A stretch of DNA of 64,000 bases from Gymnopus androsaceus JB14 (GCA_009733575.1 ML769412.1:124001-188000), one strand, 5' to 3'; positions 33,767 through 46,400 are shown, counted from the first letter of the stretch. Notes: generated from the letters alone by a model not told the origin. Program-made: numbers and translations.

Positions 33767-35317
33767 TCAGCCAAATGTTCCAATATCGGTGGAACTGACG
33801 AATCTCGAATCGTCACTGCATTCAGCGGCTGCAAATCAATGAACAATTCGCAATGACTCCGTCTTTCTTTACCCACCGTGACCAACGAGAACGGTAAGAA
33901 AAATTGGAAGGTTCGTAAATTCCGGAACGAATCTTGCCTTCATGACTTTGATCGATTTCGTCCATTAACACGGGAGGATGGGGAGGACGGGAATCGCCAG
34001 GGAATGTGCTCCGATGACTGCATTTCGTGTAGGGAAGTATTTCATGTTTAAACGACCCTTCTCCATTTCATTACACGCAAAGGCACCCTCTTGCAGCATC
34101 ATGAGATGGTGGAATAGCCTTCATTTCCTCCAGCCAGAGGAACGACTGGTCGTGAGCATTGTCGATTATCTCCTTTCGTTCTTGAGTATATGGCCGACAT
34201 GGGGTAAAACGGGAGGAGGATTGGATTGAGCATTGGCAGATCTTGAGGGGATGCTGACGGAAATTGGCGATAACTCTGAACTTTTCGTAGCGTTGTTGGA
34301 ACAGGAACAGTACGTCCGATGTACTGGCCTGTAGCTCTTTTTGGCAGCGGCGTAAATAGGAATGGGGACCGAATGTCATTTGGAATTAAGTGGTAATTTT
34401 ACATTGGTTAGGGGAGGTTTGTAGGACTGAGCCCAGGAAAACCTCCGAGATTCCTGGCTCACACAACCTCGGGACGACATACCGACACTGCGGACAATCG
34501 AGAATTACGGTATACTTGTTCGTTGAACAAGAAGTATGCATGGGCGTGATAGAAAGCAAGAGCAAGGCATCCGGACTTTGGCACCTGACCCGAATGATCT
34601 CGGATCGAACGATTGATATGTTATCAACCGAATATGTCGTCAACGAATATTTACCCCATCTGGGGAATAACGTCTCTGTTGTCTAGTTCAATTACGACGA
34701 GGGCCTCGTCACCAACTCCAACTCGTCGAACCTACCTTTCGGTCAGTGCTTCCCGAGGAAGTTTTCTCTCCCAGCTCTCCATCTCTCCTACCTTCCGTAC
34801 GCGTGGGCCGTGGCTTTTAAACAAGGGTATATAGCCACCCCGTCGTTCTCGCTAAAGTCGCGACTCTCGTTCATGCGTTCTCGAAAACGCGGGGCTCTCG
34901 AGGGACTGTAGGAATCGTGATGATTACTCTCGGTATTGGGGTCGGTTGGGTGATTGTGCTGGTCACCGGACACGGAAACTTTGAGTCCGGGCTTGCGTGA
35001 GGATTCAACGGACGACCAAGCAGAACGTCGGACGCGGTTGACTCGACTATATGACTTGGAGGATAGCAGTTACATTCGCCAAAACGAAACGGTCGTCCTA
35101 AGCATTCCCAATGTCCCAGTCCGTCTTACCGTTGGCGCTTTGTAGAGGAATACAACGCGTGGGGTCGAACATAACCCCCAACGCATTGCACGTCGCGACC
35201 GACATGCAATGATGCTACAGCCCCAGTCCGGTAATGAATGGCGGGGTGTTCATCCCACTATCGCCGTGACACCTCGAATCGAGGTCGACTCTCTTCCAAT
35301 GTAAATTCTTTCTCCTT

Positions 35318-38300
35318 CTTTGGACGAGTCCGAGTGCCAACTAGGCACGCCGTGGGGTTGATATTCTCTCAAATCCAAGTTGCATTCCCAAAGTCAATTA
35401 GCGCAGGCGAGCACATTAAGTAGTCGGCCAGAGTGATATACGGGAATGGACCGCGATGCAGAAAACAGGTGGAGAGCATAGATTCATAATGATTCATAAT
35501 GATTTCAGAAGTCTCCGAGTCATTTATTTTCGCTTCACGAAAGTTAGAGGAACATCACGAACGCCGAGTGTCAGGACGATTTTTGCATCCAAAACTCTTG
35601 TTTTCCATTCTTCTTGACTTTCGCCTTCGTTCAGCTTCGGCGTCACCTTCCAGTCCCGTAGAAGCATTGTCAGAAAACAAGTAACCTCCGTGGTTGCGAA
35701 TTTCCGTCCTATACAGGCTCGCGGACCTGTTTTTACAAGTAAGTATGTATACACATCGCCGCCTCAAGCTCTAAAAGAATTGACATACCAATGCTAAACG
35801 CAGTAAAGTCTTCTGAATCATTGTTCATGCCATGCCATCGAGAAGGTCTGTATAAGGTGGGGTCTTCAAAATACCTAGGATTATATTCTGCGTCGAGCCG
35901 AGGGAAGAAGCGTACAAGATGTCAAGAGCAAGAATATACACGAACCAGCTGCACTCACGAATGCCAACCATATCAACAATGACCTAGATCGAAATGTGAG
36001 GCGAGAATGAGGAAAGATGCATCCATAATTACCACTTGACCCTTGGAAATCGCCATTGAAGTCGTTCCCTCTTGACCTCGGGGATTCGGTATTTCAAGTA
36101 TTGTGTCTTCACTAGCCTCCCGGATCAAAAGATGACCAGACGCTGGAAGATAGCCATTCAGCGAGATTTCAGAGTAAGAACAAATCTACTCACGAAAGAA
36201 CCTCAACGCTTCGAAAAATGCTGCTAGCACTTTATTTAGGTTTTGATAGTCCTCGAATTCCTGAAGACAGAAGATAGATGAGAATGTATTTTCTCCCAGT
36301 GATGTAGGATTTTTACAGGGTCACGGTCATGGCCTACGACCTCATTGATCTGTTCGAAAACTTCATCTTGAGCATCCTGGTTTATAGCCAGAAAGCCGAG
36401 GGTAGCAGCTAGGGCATGAGCTGTTGTTTCTGATGGTACAACTCGGATCAATCATCAAGGCCATTTGCTCAGAAAGGATACTCCTACCATGGCCAGCAAA
36501 GAGCATAACAAAGATGTTCCCGATCTGTCGCCAGGAGATGTGGTAAATGATGGCAGGACGTTGAGGACAACAAAATACACCTACAAGTTCATCGTCACTG
36601 AGTTTGTATTTAGATTCCTCTTGCTCGTTAGCTTTTACGAGTAGGGTAAAAGCATCCTTGCTGTCGTTGTCTTGGATTTCCATTTTGCGACCTGCTACCT
36701 GTTCATTCATAAACGATGCCATGGACTCGTAAGCAACATTGGATTGCTGAATTCTATAACACCATTGTAAGAAAGTCATCGAAATCGATAGGGGAAAACA
36801 ATGGACTTCTGGAAAGGGAGTCGCAAAACCCATTTGGGGGCAATGATACGCAACATATGGGTGTCAGCTACCGAGCGCATTACTTCTTGAATCGACAAAC
36901 TTCCACTGGCCGTTCGCGGAGGTTCGTCCCTGTCGCAGCATTAGGATATTAACGACTCGTATTCGTGAATGAGTATACCAGGACAATGGAAAACCAAATG
37001 CACATGTACCAAGAACCTGAAGAGCAAGCTGAAGAGACGCTGAGCGGGTAGAATGTGATGTGTCGAAGCATGGCACACACCTTGAAAGTAAGGTTCTGAA
37101 TGACAGGAATATCAACAGTTCCCTTTTCTTCCCACCTCTCCGTGGCTATCATTTCATGATAGGTCTTCAGTGTTTGCCTCCATACGAGACGATAACTATG
37201 TAAGTATAGGCAGTTAGGGAAACATAGGGCAAGCTGAGCGAAAAATAAACGAACAGCTCATTGTTAAAAGCAGGGCCCATGACCCGACGGTGCTTGCGCC
37301 AGACTTCACCCTCTGCCGCAAAGAGATTCAAACCCCACAAACTAGATTCCGGTTTGAATATGCAGCATAGAGAAATGACACAACACACACAGCAATGCTC
37401 TGGCCGACCAAGTCGGTTTGAAAAAGGTAGTTCTATTGCCTCCGGAGGCGACTTGACGAGCGACATTGAGATTCGAGGTCCAAATCGTAGGCTCTCCAAT
37501 CAGGGTTGGGACTATCGAGATCGTCTCATTATCCGTGTAAACTTCAAAAGAATTCGTTACATGCACACCCTTCACCTTTATGAAGACTTACGACTAGATC
37601 GGCGAGCCCAGTGGACATCTACTGAAGTGTTCCACCACGTTGTGGGAAAGAGCACGGCAGGAAGACCCATGGGATGAAAGGGAGGGCGATATCCCGGTAA
37701 ATGATGCACTGACTGTTAAAACAAAATAATTCAGTGACCGTCATTATTGCGACAAGATAGTAACGCACACGAAGCCCATGCAAAAAGACCCAAATCCTGT
37801 TCACGACGAATATAGAAACAAGTGCTGCAAGGAAGCCTGGAAATTTAACGACCTGCGTTAGATAGCTGAAATAGGAATCGAAATGCGGCGTGCTCATGAT
37901 TGGGAGCAAGTAAGCGAAAGGAAGTTACAAGGGGAAAATGCATTTACATCGACCAAATATATAGATGACCTCCCGTGTCATACATCATTCATAATGGCCG
38001 GAATGGCCATCTGTATATAATTGCCATAGCTCCGAACAAACTGAATACCATGCAGGCAAGGAATTATGATCGAGGGAGATGAAGAAGACCAAAGCGGTAG
38101 AAAATCCACACGCCAGAAAGAATCCACTAGTCCGTGATGAGATGGACCTACTGAATACGAAGGTAACTTAATACGGACGGCGACAAGTCATGATAGTAGA
38201 ATATATATTACCGACATGGCTCGATAATAAGAGTAGAATGTGAGCTTCAAAGTTCGAGTCTGATTTAGAATAACAGTCCAGCAAAAAAAAAAAGCAGAGA

Positions 38301-38395
38301 AGGATCCGAGAAGCTCACCTGTCACTGTAGTATGCACATCGACGTCGGACGTACACTGTGTACAGGGTCAAAGAGCACTGGTTGGAGGACTTTGG
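35318..38395. repeat. P450-bearing dispersed repeat, block B
   Basis: A direct copy of block A (14576-17436 and 18606-18765), 20.7 kb away and in the same orientation. It abuts the gypsy remnant at its left end without any visible gap. Identity is high over introns, exons and upstream sequence, so the copying was of DNA and recent. Confidence 0.93.
35524..37909 (-). CDS. Cytochrome P450, copy B
   Basis: Same exon layout as copy A. Anchor FPGFLAALVSIFVVN, C-helix EVWRKHRRVMGP, I-helix AGHG/ETTAHALAATLGF, K-helix EALR and haem loop GPRACIGRKFA are all present; stop 35524. Differences from A are scattered substitutions: Asn to His after ETTA, Val to Phe in the EVxEQI helix, and Glu to Arg in the MIATxKWEEK segment. 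No frameshift or stop was noticed inside exons, so both copies may be active. A is next to the tandem repeat, B next to a retrotransposon, which may affect expression. Confidence 0.85.
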
Positions 38396-38813
38396 CGGAA
38401 GCAGAAGTGTGCCGCGGCATACCATTTCTGGAACTTCGTCTGTGATGGATTTGCTTTAAGGTATGTACAGTAGCATTATGTTTTAGTACAAGCTTCATGA
38501 TACAAACTATACACATAATATCGAAAGGAAACTCGAGGGCTATGGCCATACTACCTGCATAAATAAATAAATGAAGGGGATAGGGAATGGAGAATCAGAA
38601 CGGAATGAAGATGAATGAACATGTACAACAAAAGCAAAAATGTATAAAGAAAGAAAAGCGCAAGGAACAGCGAACTAAGAATTCAAGAATCAGAGATGTA
38701 TGTAGGATGTAGTTAATGTAGTAGTAGTCGTAGACATAAACAAAACAGCAAATGAGATCACAAAGACGTCACCAAAGTAGAGGAGCAGACGGAAGGTCAA
38801 GTCAAGTCAACCC
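38396..38813. other. Intergenic, no gene seen
   Basis: Between block B and the RING gene stop codon. AT-rich, likely the 3' UTR of the leftward RING gene in its right part. Confidence 0.5.
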
Positions 38814-40835
38814 CTACAGCTGACTCTCCAAGTCCCCTCTCGGCGAGGCATTACCTCTGTTAGTGATACCCCTCAGGAAACCCGGGCGAGTGAAGAGACC
38901 TCCCGAAGCAGAGTTGCTCCCATCAGCATTCTGGGGTTGAGTGGAGGTTCCGCTCGGTGGTTCAGCAGTCACTGGTAACGGAAGACCAGAAGGCAACCTA
39001 TCCGCGTCGGCAATATCTTGGTCGGGTTCAACGACCTCTTCATCTTCCGATTCTTCCCGTGCAGCATCAGCGTTGGGAGTAGTTTCGGTCTTGCCTTCTG
39101 CGGGAGGAGGGGTGGTGGTGATTCGTAGGAGGGAGGTATAGGCTGAAAAGAAGAAAAAGAAAAGATATTAATGAGCTCCGATAACATACAAGTGCAAGGA
39201 ATAAAAGCCTACGTTGTCGACAAACAGGACAGAACCAACCCTTGGCCTTTCGCTTTCTTCTCGTGTTCGTAATCGGAGCAGCAGCCGTAACACTTCCCGA
39301 AGCACCTCCTTCGCCACCTTCACCCGCTGCGCCATCAGCAGGAGCACTAGCAGGATCCTCACTAGGTTGCGTGATATTTCCCCCAGCACCAAACTCCACC
39401 ATATTCAGCGCACAATCCTTGCAAGCAACAAGATGGCGGCAAGGAAGGAGAACGACTTCACGAGGCGATGAAAGACATAGGAGACATTCCGAGGGGGAAT
39501 CGTCGTTCGTATCGTTTGATTCAGCTGCAGGAGCAGCGGCACCGGTAGCGGGAGGATAGGTGTGTGCGGAAGGAAGAGGTGCGGTGGGAGCGTGGGTGTG
39601 AGTCGATGAGGATGATGATGTGAGACCATAGATTTCATGCAAATGAAATGTATGTGGCCCAATGGTGGCTTCACGTTTAACGACTTTGACGACCCACGGT
39701 CGGGTATCTTCTTCTTCCCCTGACTTGACCTCGGCTGCTACAGCTTCAGCCTTGCCTTCCTCGGCGCTGGTCCCGCTGCCGCTAACATCAGCAGCTGGAA
39801 CAGTAGCGGGAACGGGTTTGACTTTGGTGCCAAATCGTTCCACAGATAAATAAGTAACCTGTTCATTGGGGCTCGCTAGCTCGGCGCGCTGCTCATCAAG
39901 AGCAGCCAACCTGATGATAACTTTGATACCATCGTCTGCTTCAACCTTCTTCATCTTGTCAGTTTCGTTCGAAGGAGCAGGAGCGGAAGACGAAGCATCG
40001 ACAACGGCGAGAGCTGGTCCTGAAACAGACATATTGTTGTTGTTGTGACGCTTGGTAAACAAATGCGTCAATCGTTTACGACGCGAATTTGGTACCGTTT
40101 GCACTGAGGTTGGAAGTGGTTGTGGGCTCGGCGTTGGCGGTCGGGACAGAAGTGTCCGAGATGGAGTGAGAAGGGCCGGCATTGGCAACAGATTTCTCTA
40201 GAGACTGAGGTGACATCTCATATCGGCCTAGTTCCAACACTGCACCTTCTTCCAATTTGAGAACATTACCAAATCCTCCTTCAACGACAGACTCGAATAC
40301 GAGTACCTTTGATAGTTTAGTTGGAGCGGTATCTCCGGTCAACGGCGATGGTACGGGAGGAGGAGCGTCTGGATGGCCAGGAGGAAGCAACACGTGAACA
40401 TAGATTCCACATTTCGGAGCGTCGCAGTCGTATTCGAATTCAAGAGCATGCTGTTGGTGATGGTCTTCTCCCTCTGCAGCCGTGAGAGGAGAAAGGCGGA
40501 TAGTAGGCCGCTTGAGATTGACAAGAGCTTGAAGGGTTGTTGTTGGTTGAGATGGCTACTGCCTCGTGAACAAACGACCAAATGTCTAAGAAAGAAATGA
40601 AAATCACCTCTTTACTTTTCTCAATCCAAGACTTGACCGCATCTATCGTAAGCTCGTCCTTCAAGACCTTCTTCTCCGTAGCATTAGTCCATGCAGGACC
40701 TCCACTAATCACACCAATATTCGGCCCAAATAAAGTATCCGGTCCTTTCTTCTCTTTCGAATCCTTGGCTGTTGGTCCAGGATTATTCGCAATATTCCCC
40801 AAAACATCTCCTCCGTTATTAGCCTGTTGAGCCAT
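38814..40835 (-). CDS. MGRN1/LOG2-like RING-type E3 ubiquitin ligase
   Basis: Start ATG 40835 (MAQQANNGGDVLGNI). Exon 1 ends at AAAGAG before a GTGATT...GCAGTAG intron (about 40608-40560), phase 0. Exon 2 gives LQALVNLKRPTIRLSPL, then HALEFEYDCDAPKCGIYVHV, the substrate-side domain of Mahogunin-type ligases. After an intron at about 40092-40010 come YLSVERFGTKV, then REATIGPHTFHLHEIYGL, then the RING: ECLLCLSSPREVVLLPCRHL, CKDCA and, after a long Gly/Ala-rich loop, FCPVCRQ. The last intron (about 39209-39145) joins RQ to PYTSLLRI. An acidic Pro-rich tail ends at 38814. Cys and His ligands are all present (C3HC4). It is expected to be a cytosolic or endosomal ubiquitin ligase. The N-terminal 75 residues have no recognised domain. 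Confidence 0.82.
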
Positions 40836-42266
40836 ATTTCTCGCTTGCCGTGAAGTGTTGGTTTCTGTGCGAGCGAGATACGGAGTCTGCTGCAGTCTCC
40901 GGGTTCGATTCCAATTAGCGTATTGGCTAGTATCTGCGTGAGGAACAGAGATGAGAGTGTTGAAGGAGGAAAGAAGTGGGAAAATACGTACACCAGCTGG
41001 ACCAGCTCATGGAAGTGCGGAGAAAGTGAGTGTGAGACGATTTTCAGCCAATCGATTTGGAGATTATAAAGCAGTCTAATTCTGGACATTTAGTCCCATT
41101 CAACTCTAATGAATGACTACACATTCTATTTTAAATAATACGTTCAGCAAACGGTGACAAGCTCCAGAACAAGCCCCACTCCGACGCTTTTTTTGGCGGG
41201 AAAAGCATCGCCGACTCCCGACTTTTCCATGGCAGGACCAATGTGTTCCCAGACAATGGGAAGGAACCAACAGGATATATGGGAATGTTCGAGTCCGATT
41301 GCAATCCGACTGCGCTTCTTTCCGTCGCATATATACCAGTAAGTATCCGGGTCAGTCGATGACAGCTAGTGCAGTGCCAGTCCAGCTGGTTTGTAACAGT
41401 TTGTAACACGGTCGAAATCAACAGATGTCCGCGTACGATACGAGGATCAACTGCATCTGCATATCTCTCGACGACGATATCGATGAAAGAAGCCGAGGAA
41501 CAAAACTAGACTTACCAATTTTAGCATTCATTCACCCAAGCCCTACTCCATTCATCGTGTAATCGTGTAAGAATTTGGCCTATGTTGTTGCTGGACCGCA
41601 GCATTAGCTCCATGCAGACTCCGTGGTATGACGGAAATTATTACATGGTGAGCATCGTAAGAGGTTTACAGCAATGTTCAACATACTCAGTAAATGACAA
41701 TGACACCTCACTGCAAGCGTTAGGCGGCTGCTCGGATGACGGAGCCATAGGAATCCTCCTAGATAACGCAGACTGGATGGGTTTGTAGAAAAATATTAGC
41801 ACATACACTAGCAACACTCAATGGAGTAACTTTCCTTGTTTCCCGGTTCAACCGTTCAAGTATCGGAATCTTCTACTCAAAATTCTTCAGACTTTTTTCT
41901 GTGGACGCTCCAATTTCAACGGATTTTTCACTACAAGATTACTTATCGCAACTGGATATCTACCAGTGGAACGCAACGCCCGTTATGAAAGTTTCACTCG
42001 GCTCACCTCCAGCAAACCGGTTCATAGCCTGAAGGAGAAGAGAGGTGTGAAATAATAACTTGAAACCTCATCGGCGCAAACTCGACCTGTGCAATCCTCT
42101 TCCCAAGTTTTAATGCATTACGATGACCTCTCCAGCACAACCAGCTACTCTGTCTACTCTGTTTACTAGCTTGACATCAGTTACAATGTCGGTCAATCAG
42201 TTCAAAGAGAGCTAGATAAATTCTGGGTCGGGATAGAAAACTTACGGATGTCATTGATTGCGCTGT
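40836..42266. other. No supported gene
   Basis: The first 250 bases are the upstream region of the RING gene. Short frames at 41106-41421 (-) and 41582-41788 (+) have no motif. No repeat is noted. Confidence 0.4.
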
Positions 42267-42774
42267 TCAACAGGTGAATTCTCCGAGTCCATCTACATTT
42301 TATATTATTCATGTACTAACTTGTACTAACTGATGCACTTTCTAGGCAAATGACGACGGTAAAACAACTCAAATGCCGATGAGGATGAACGTCTTGTTGA
42401 GCTAGACGTGCAACCTCTCGAACACGGACAAAGTTGGAATTGAGATCACTCACTAGATCTTTTGGAAGATTCCTTATAGGCTGGTAAACTTAATGGCACA
42501 GTGTTTAGAGACTGCAGATATTCTCAGTATTCCTGTTATCGTCTATAATGAGGGGCACATTCATAGCGAGTGTACATGGTTGAATGGGTTTTGGTTAGAA
42601 CTCGCAGATACATTGCTACTTATCTGGGCATGGGCATTTATTTTTATAATGCTTTATGAGTCACAGTCAGTCGGGAAACACATCTTCAACGAAAGGATGT
42701 CCGTAGGAGGGAAAGAAAGAGCGAGAGATGCTGGTGAATGCACTGATACAGATAACGACAGTGCACGATGAGCG
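42267..42774 (+). pseudogene. Diverged upstream copy of a small unknown gene
   Basis: Matches the gene at 42965-43318 in order and spacing. An intron with ATTCATGTACTAACTTG and TTTCTAG ends corresponds to ATTCATGTAACTAATAACG and TTCCTAG. GAATTGAGATCACTCAC corresponds to GAGTTGAGATCGTTCAC. The GGGCACATTCATAGCGAGTG and TTAGAACTCGCAGATACATTG parts also have partners. The open piece 42493-42771 reads CLETADILSIPVIVYNEGHI and LELADTLLLIWAWAFIFIML. The first exon has stops, so it is probably dead. Confidence 0.4.
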
Positions 42775-42964
42775 AAAACTAATGATAGCGCCGGTATACT
42801 GAGAGCAAAAACACCGACCAGAGCCGAGTGAAATAATTTAACGGTTATACTATAAACCCCTCTTAGTTTCAACTGCGATGAAATCTCCAGCACAGGAAAC
42901 TAATCTGTCTCATAATGACACCGCTCAACCGACGTTGGAACGGCCAGAAGCGGCGAGTTTGGGA

Positions 42965-43318
42965 AAATGAGCGCAAACCTCCAAATAATGATAACCACGC
43001 TGATTGCAAGGTGAGTTCTCCATCCACATCATATCATTCATGTAACTAATAACGCTCTTCCTAGGACGTTAATGGGTGGAGCGAACTCAAAACCGCGTCT
43101 TGTTGGGACAGACGGAGTCCGACCTCTCGAAACTCCCTTGCCCAAGGACGAAGTCAGAGTTGAGATCGTTCACATGTGAGTTCATTGATGATTCTTTGCA
43201 AGATGTTTACTTATAAGCCGGTCAGTGTAGGGAAGCTGCTCAGGTTCTCGGCCTGCCTCTTGTTGATAAGGGACACATCTACTACGATTGCGATTGTGCT
43301 GAGGTTCAGTCGGCGTAA
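42965..43318 (+). CDS. Unknown small three-exon gene
   Basis: Proposed start ATG 42967, MSANLQIMITTLIA. An intron GTGAGT...CCTAG (about 43011-43064) follows, then TLMGGANSKPRLVGTDGVRP and LETPLPKDEVRVEIVHM. A second intron GTGAGT...GTGTAG (about 43175-43230) leads to EAAQVLGLPLVDKGHIYYDC and a stop near 43316. All joins are in phase with GT-AG ends, which supports a real gene. No family is recognised. A possible longer form continues as LLLELASALLSSWAPLW beyond the stop, as in the upstream copy, so this copy may be truncated. Confidence 0.35.
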
Positions 43319-45176
43319 GAGGCTGAAAGGCTCTTATTAGAACTCGCAAGTGCATTGCTATCTTCCTGGGCACCTCTTTGGACCGATGAGCGACACACGA
43401 ATGTTCCTATGTATTTTCAGTCAGTCGGGCGATTCATGAAGTCAAGTTATTCAATTGAAAAGAGTTTACAGCATTCACGCGCTGCTCATAAGCTCTAATG
43501 ACCAAATCACACTAGAGAAGAATCAAAGAAAGACCAAGAGATGATGAACGCATGTACACAGTAGCAGAGAGCAATAGTACATGTGTGCGTCAACGTAGAA
43601 ATGGTGGTTTTAGGAAATGATGAGCAAAAACATCCTCCACCGCCAGTACCTGTCCGGCGCGCTAAGAGAAGAATCGGGAAAAAAAAGAATGGTTATAATA
43701 CAGAAGAACCCGGTGTTGAAAAACTCGGACGCAGTGGGGTCAACGAAGGCCGTCGACCGGAACGCAACCAGACATGTCGACTGCGAATGTCCAGCTTGAG
43801 AATCGAGACGACGGAACTAGCCTTCCGACAAAGGATACGGTTAGACGTACTCGTAAAGAAGCGAGCAATGATAGCTCTGCGTAATCAAACATCATAACGC
43901 CGCAGGAATTTTTTTTGCTGAGAGAGAGTCACGAAATGCTGCTTGGCGAAGAACTCGTACCCGGTCTGCGGCGATCTGCACAAATTACTCTTCAAAATTT
44001 CGAGACTAGCGTCGCATGGGTTTGAATATCGATACCGCTTAGACGATGGAATTATCCTGCCCTACAATGTCGATTGAATAGACATGGTAACGAATTCATA
44101 GCCGTCTTCGGAGACCTCATGCTTTAGAACTATCATCCCAAGTGGATGTCTGAACAGACCATCACGAAAGTCTATGGAGTATTATGTTGATGACATGGCC
44201 AGAGCTTCAGTCGCTCCCGGGGAGGCTTCCGGAAACGAGGAGTGTAGGATCGACGACTGCAGTGCTTGGCCGTATAGAAAGAAGGGGATATTCCCGATCT
44301 TTTTATGCAACGACAGCGATAACTGACAAGCTGACTCTAATCGATTTGCCCAACCGAGGTAGAGAGTCGACCAAAGAAGAATTCGTTCGTATCAACAGCC
44401 ATTTGTTAGTCAACGCTAAAAGACCGAACCACAATGATGCCTGTACCAGTGCCCCACCCATAAATGCCACTTTGAGGAGGATCAAGGATTTTGTATATGG
44501 ATTGGCCTCTGATTGGGCAGATAAATAAATCGCAGACGTACCTAGAGCATGTTGCGTTTGGCTGTTCGGCCGTGTAGATGCCGTAGACAAACAAGTACAT
44601 ACAGTTCAGTATTCGTCGGATGTACATGTAGTACTCCGTCATCTCAAATACTACATTCTTTGCCCATCGTCGCCTTCGTCGTCCGTCAGAGTCGCGCCTC
44701 CGCGCTATCCCTGTCCGTGAGTTAGCTCTCGCTCCTCCATCATACCCGTCTCAACAGAGCAAGGAAGCGGTCAACTAAGAGGATAACCAAAACACTCATC
44801 TCCTCGATAAGCCATCCCGGTGAGCTCGGTAGATCAAGTTGATAGGAAGCTTCTGCGGAAATCTATTTCCGACAAAATGTCGAAAGATGGTTCCTTCGTT
44901 CCGGGAAAGGTGGGTAGAAAGAAACTTAGAAAGTGACGGATAAGACCTGTAAAACGTCGACTGAATGTCTGGACCCAGATCTGCGTGATCTGCGGCTTTT
45001 TGCATTTGGTTGAGCACCGTTGAGCGTGAGCGAGGGAACGGAGACTGAACCTCAAGGATATACCTTGATAGCACCAGTGAACCAAAAAAAAGCAAAATGC
45101 CATGAAAACCTTTCAAAACCAAAGGCTTTGATGATGGCGATCAAAGGTAGAAAGGCTAGTGTCGGGAAGAATGGGA
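43319..45176. other. Region of unassigned reading frames
   Basis: A Lys/Arg-rich + strand frame at 43583-43897 (104 codons, KRRIGKKKNGYN), a + strand frame at 44184-44528 (TAITDKLTLIDLPNRGRES) and a - strand frame at 44796-45122 are open, but without known motifs. They may be exons of one or more lineage-specific genes. I could not build a convincing splice model. Confidence 0.3.
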
Positions 45177-46400
45177 GATCATAAAGTCATGCATGGATAA
45201 GTTTTCAAATCGTCATGGAGGAAGCTTGAACGCGAAACGAAGGGAATCATTTGGGTCATTGGAGCGAAAGGGTGTCGCACTCACAGAGTGGAAGTCACGG
45301 CAACAACAGCATGATTCTTATCGAAGTGAAAATCACCGAAGAGCGACACGCTGAGGTTACGCTTCAAACCTTTCGACTTTCAATTGTTTTCAGAGAATAT
45401 ATTTGGTTTGCAGAAGACTGAATATACATTAGCAACACCCGGTTTGGTTCATACAGATACTAAAAAACACACTAAAAAACAAATCACTAAAAATCCAAAT
45501 AATCATCCCTATTTCCCCATGACGCAGTTCCCCCAGTCCCAGCACCAGTCCCATACGGATCATCACTAGTAGCAAACGCTGCCCCTCCATGACCAGCACC
45601 TCCTACACCCGTAGCACCCAATCCCGCGCCATCAGCCTCCTTGAACGCGAATTCACGCTTGAATTTGCCTTCCAGTGAAGCTAAAGTCCCGATGAGCTGG
45701 TTACATGCTTCGGAGAGGAGGAGGTCGGGGGCTATGCTGCCGTCGGTTTGGATTTTGAGTAGGAAGTAGGGGTGGAGAGGGTGTGGGACTTTGTACCCTG
45801 CGAAGAGGACTTGAGGCATGGAGAGGAGTTGACTATGGGTGTAGGGTGAGTAGGGTGAAAGAGGAAAATGGAGGGTGCAACTCACGCTCGAAGCATATTT
45901 CCCAGCGTATGATCCTGCTTGAGAATCTTGATAGTAGCAGCATTAGGAATCTTGGTATCTTCGTTAACCTCCACTCTGCAGAATGGATGGAGCGGGTATT
46001 AGCGCAAGTAGCCTCATCGTGAACGATGGACGCACGGCGCCTCGCCTTCGTCTAGGACGAAGAGGGTGAAACGATCTGGGGCGTTCATGATAGTTTAACT
46101 AGAAAGGGATAGAGTCAGCGTTGGGAACGAAGGGAAGAAGAGGAGAAGGAGATCATAAAGCCATGCATGTATAAATTCTCAAATCGTCATCGAGTAAACT
46201 CGGACGCGAAACGAAGGAATCGTTTTAATCATTAAAACAAGTAACAAGGGAGTCGCACTCACAATAACAACAACACAGTTATTCTATAGGAAGCCCACTA
46301 GAAAAAGGAAAAGTTAGCATGCGTAGGTATGCAGGGAGACGAAAGATAGATCATAAAGCCATGCATGAAAAACCAAATAATCGCCATTGTGCGTTGCACT
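45177..46400. repeat. Short repeat flanking RPB11, three copies
   Basis: A module of about 110 bases beginning GATCATAAAGYCATGCATG and containing CAAATCGTCAT, GACGCGAAACGAAGG and GTCGCACTCACA occurs at about 45177-45292 (downstream of RPB11) and 46147-46262 (upstream). A third, shorter copy with GATCATAAAGCCATGCATG lies at 46350-46400. All are in the same orientation. Confidence 0.75.
45487..46088 (-). CDS. RPB11: RNA polymerase II subunit RPB11
   Basis: Forms the RPB3-RPB11 heterodimer, the alpha-like core on which Pol II assembles, in the nucleus. Exons 46088-46036, 45975-45886 and 45832-45487 are separated by 59- and 53-nt introns. All joins are in phase and give 162 residues. The protein starts MNAPDRFTLFVLDEGEAP, then VEVNEDTKIPNAATIKILKQ, DHTLGNMLRA and LLSMPQVLFAGYKVPHPLHP, ending the conserved core at SEACNQLIGTLASLEGKF. 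It matches yeast RPB11 throughout, including DHTLGN and the AGYKVPHP strand. The yeast protein is 120 residues. The extra C-terminus here (about 45 residues) is Gly/Ala-rich (GATGVGGAGHGG) and ends acidic and aromatic (NRDDYLDF). Single-copy essential gene; no lesion. Confidence 0.95.

Larger units (their letters stand above)
29838..35317 (-). mobile_element. Ty3/gypsy retrotransposon remnant
   Basis: Polyprotein order on the - strand is RT (33766-33374), then RNase H/zinc-binding integrase (about 32500-32100), then integrase core and C-terminus, stop 31093. Frames shift repeatedly, so it is dead. The right side is cut at 35318, where P450 block B starts. I could not match a pair of LTRs; the 29838-30130 stretch with its hairpin is a candidate 3' LTR fragment next to the gap. 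Confidence 0.85.
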
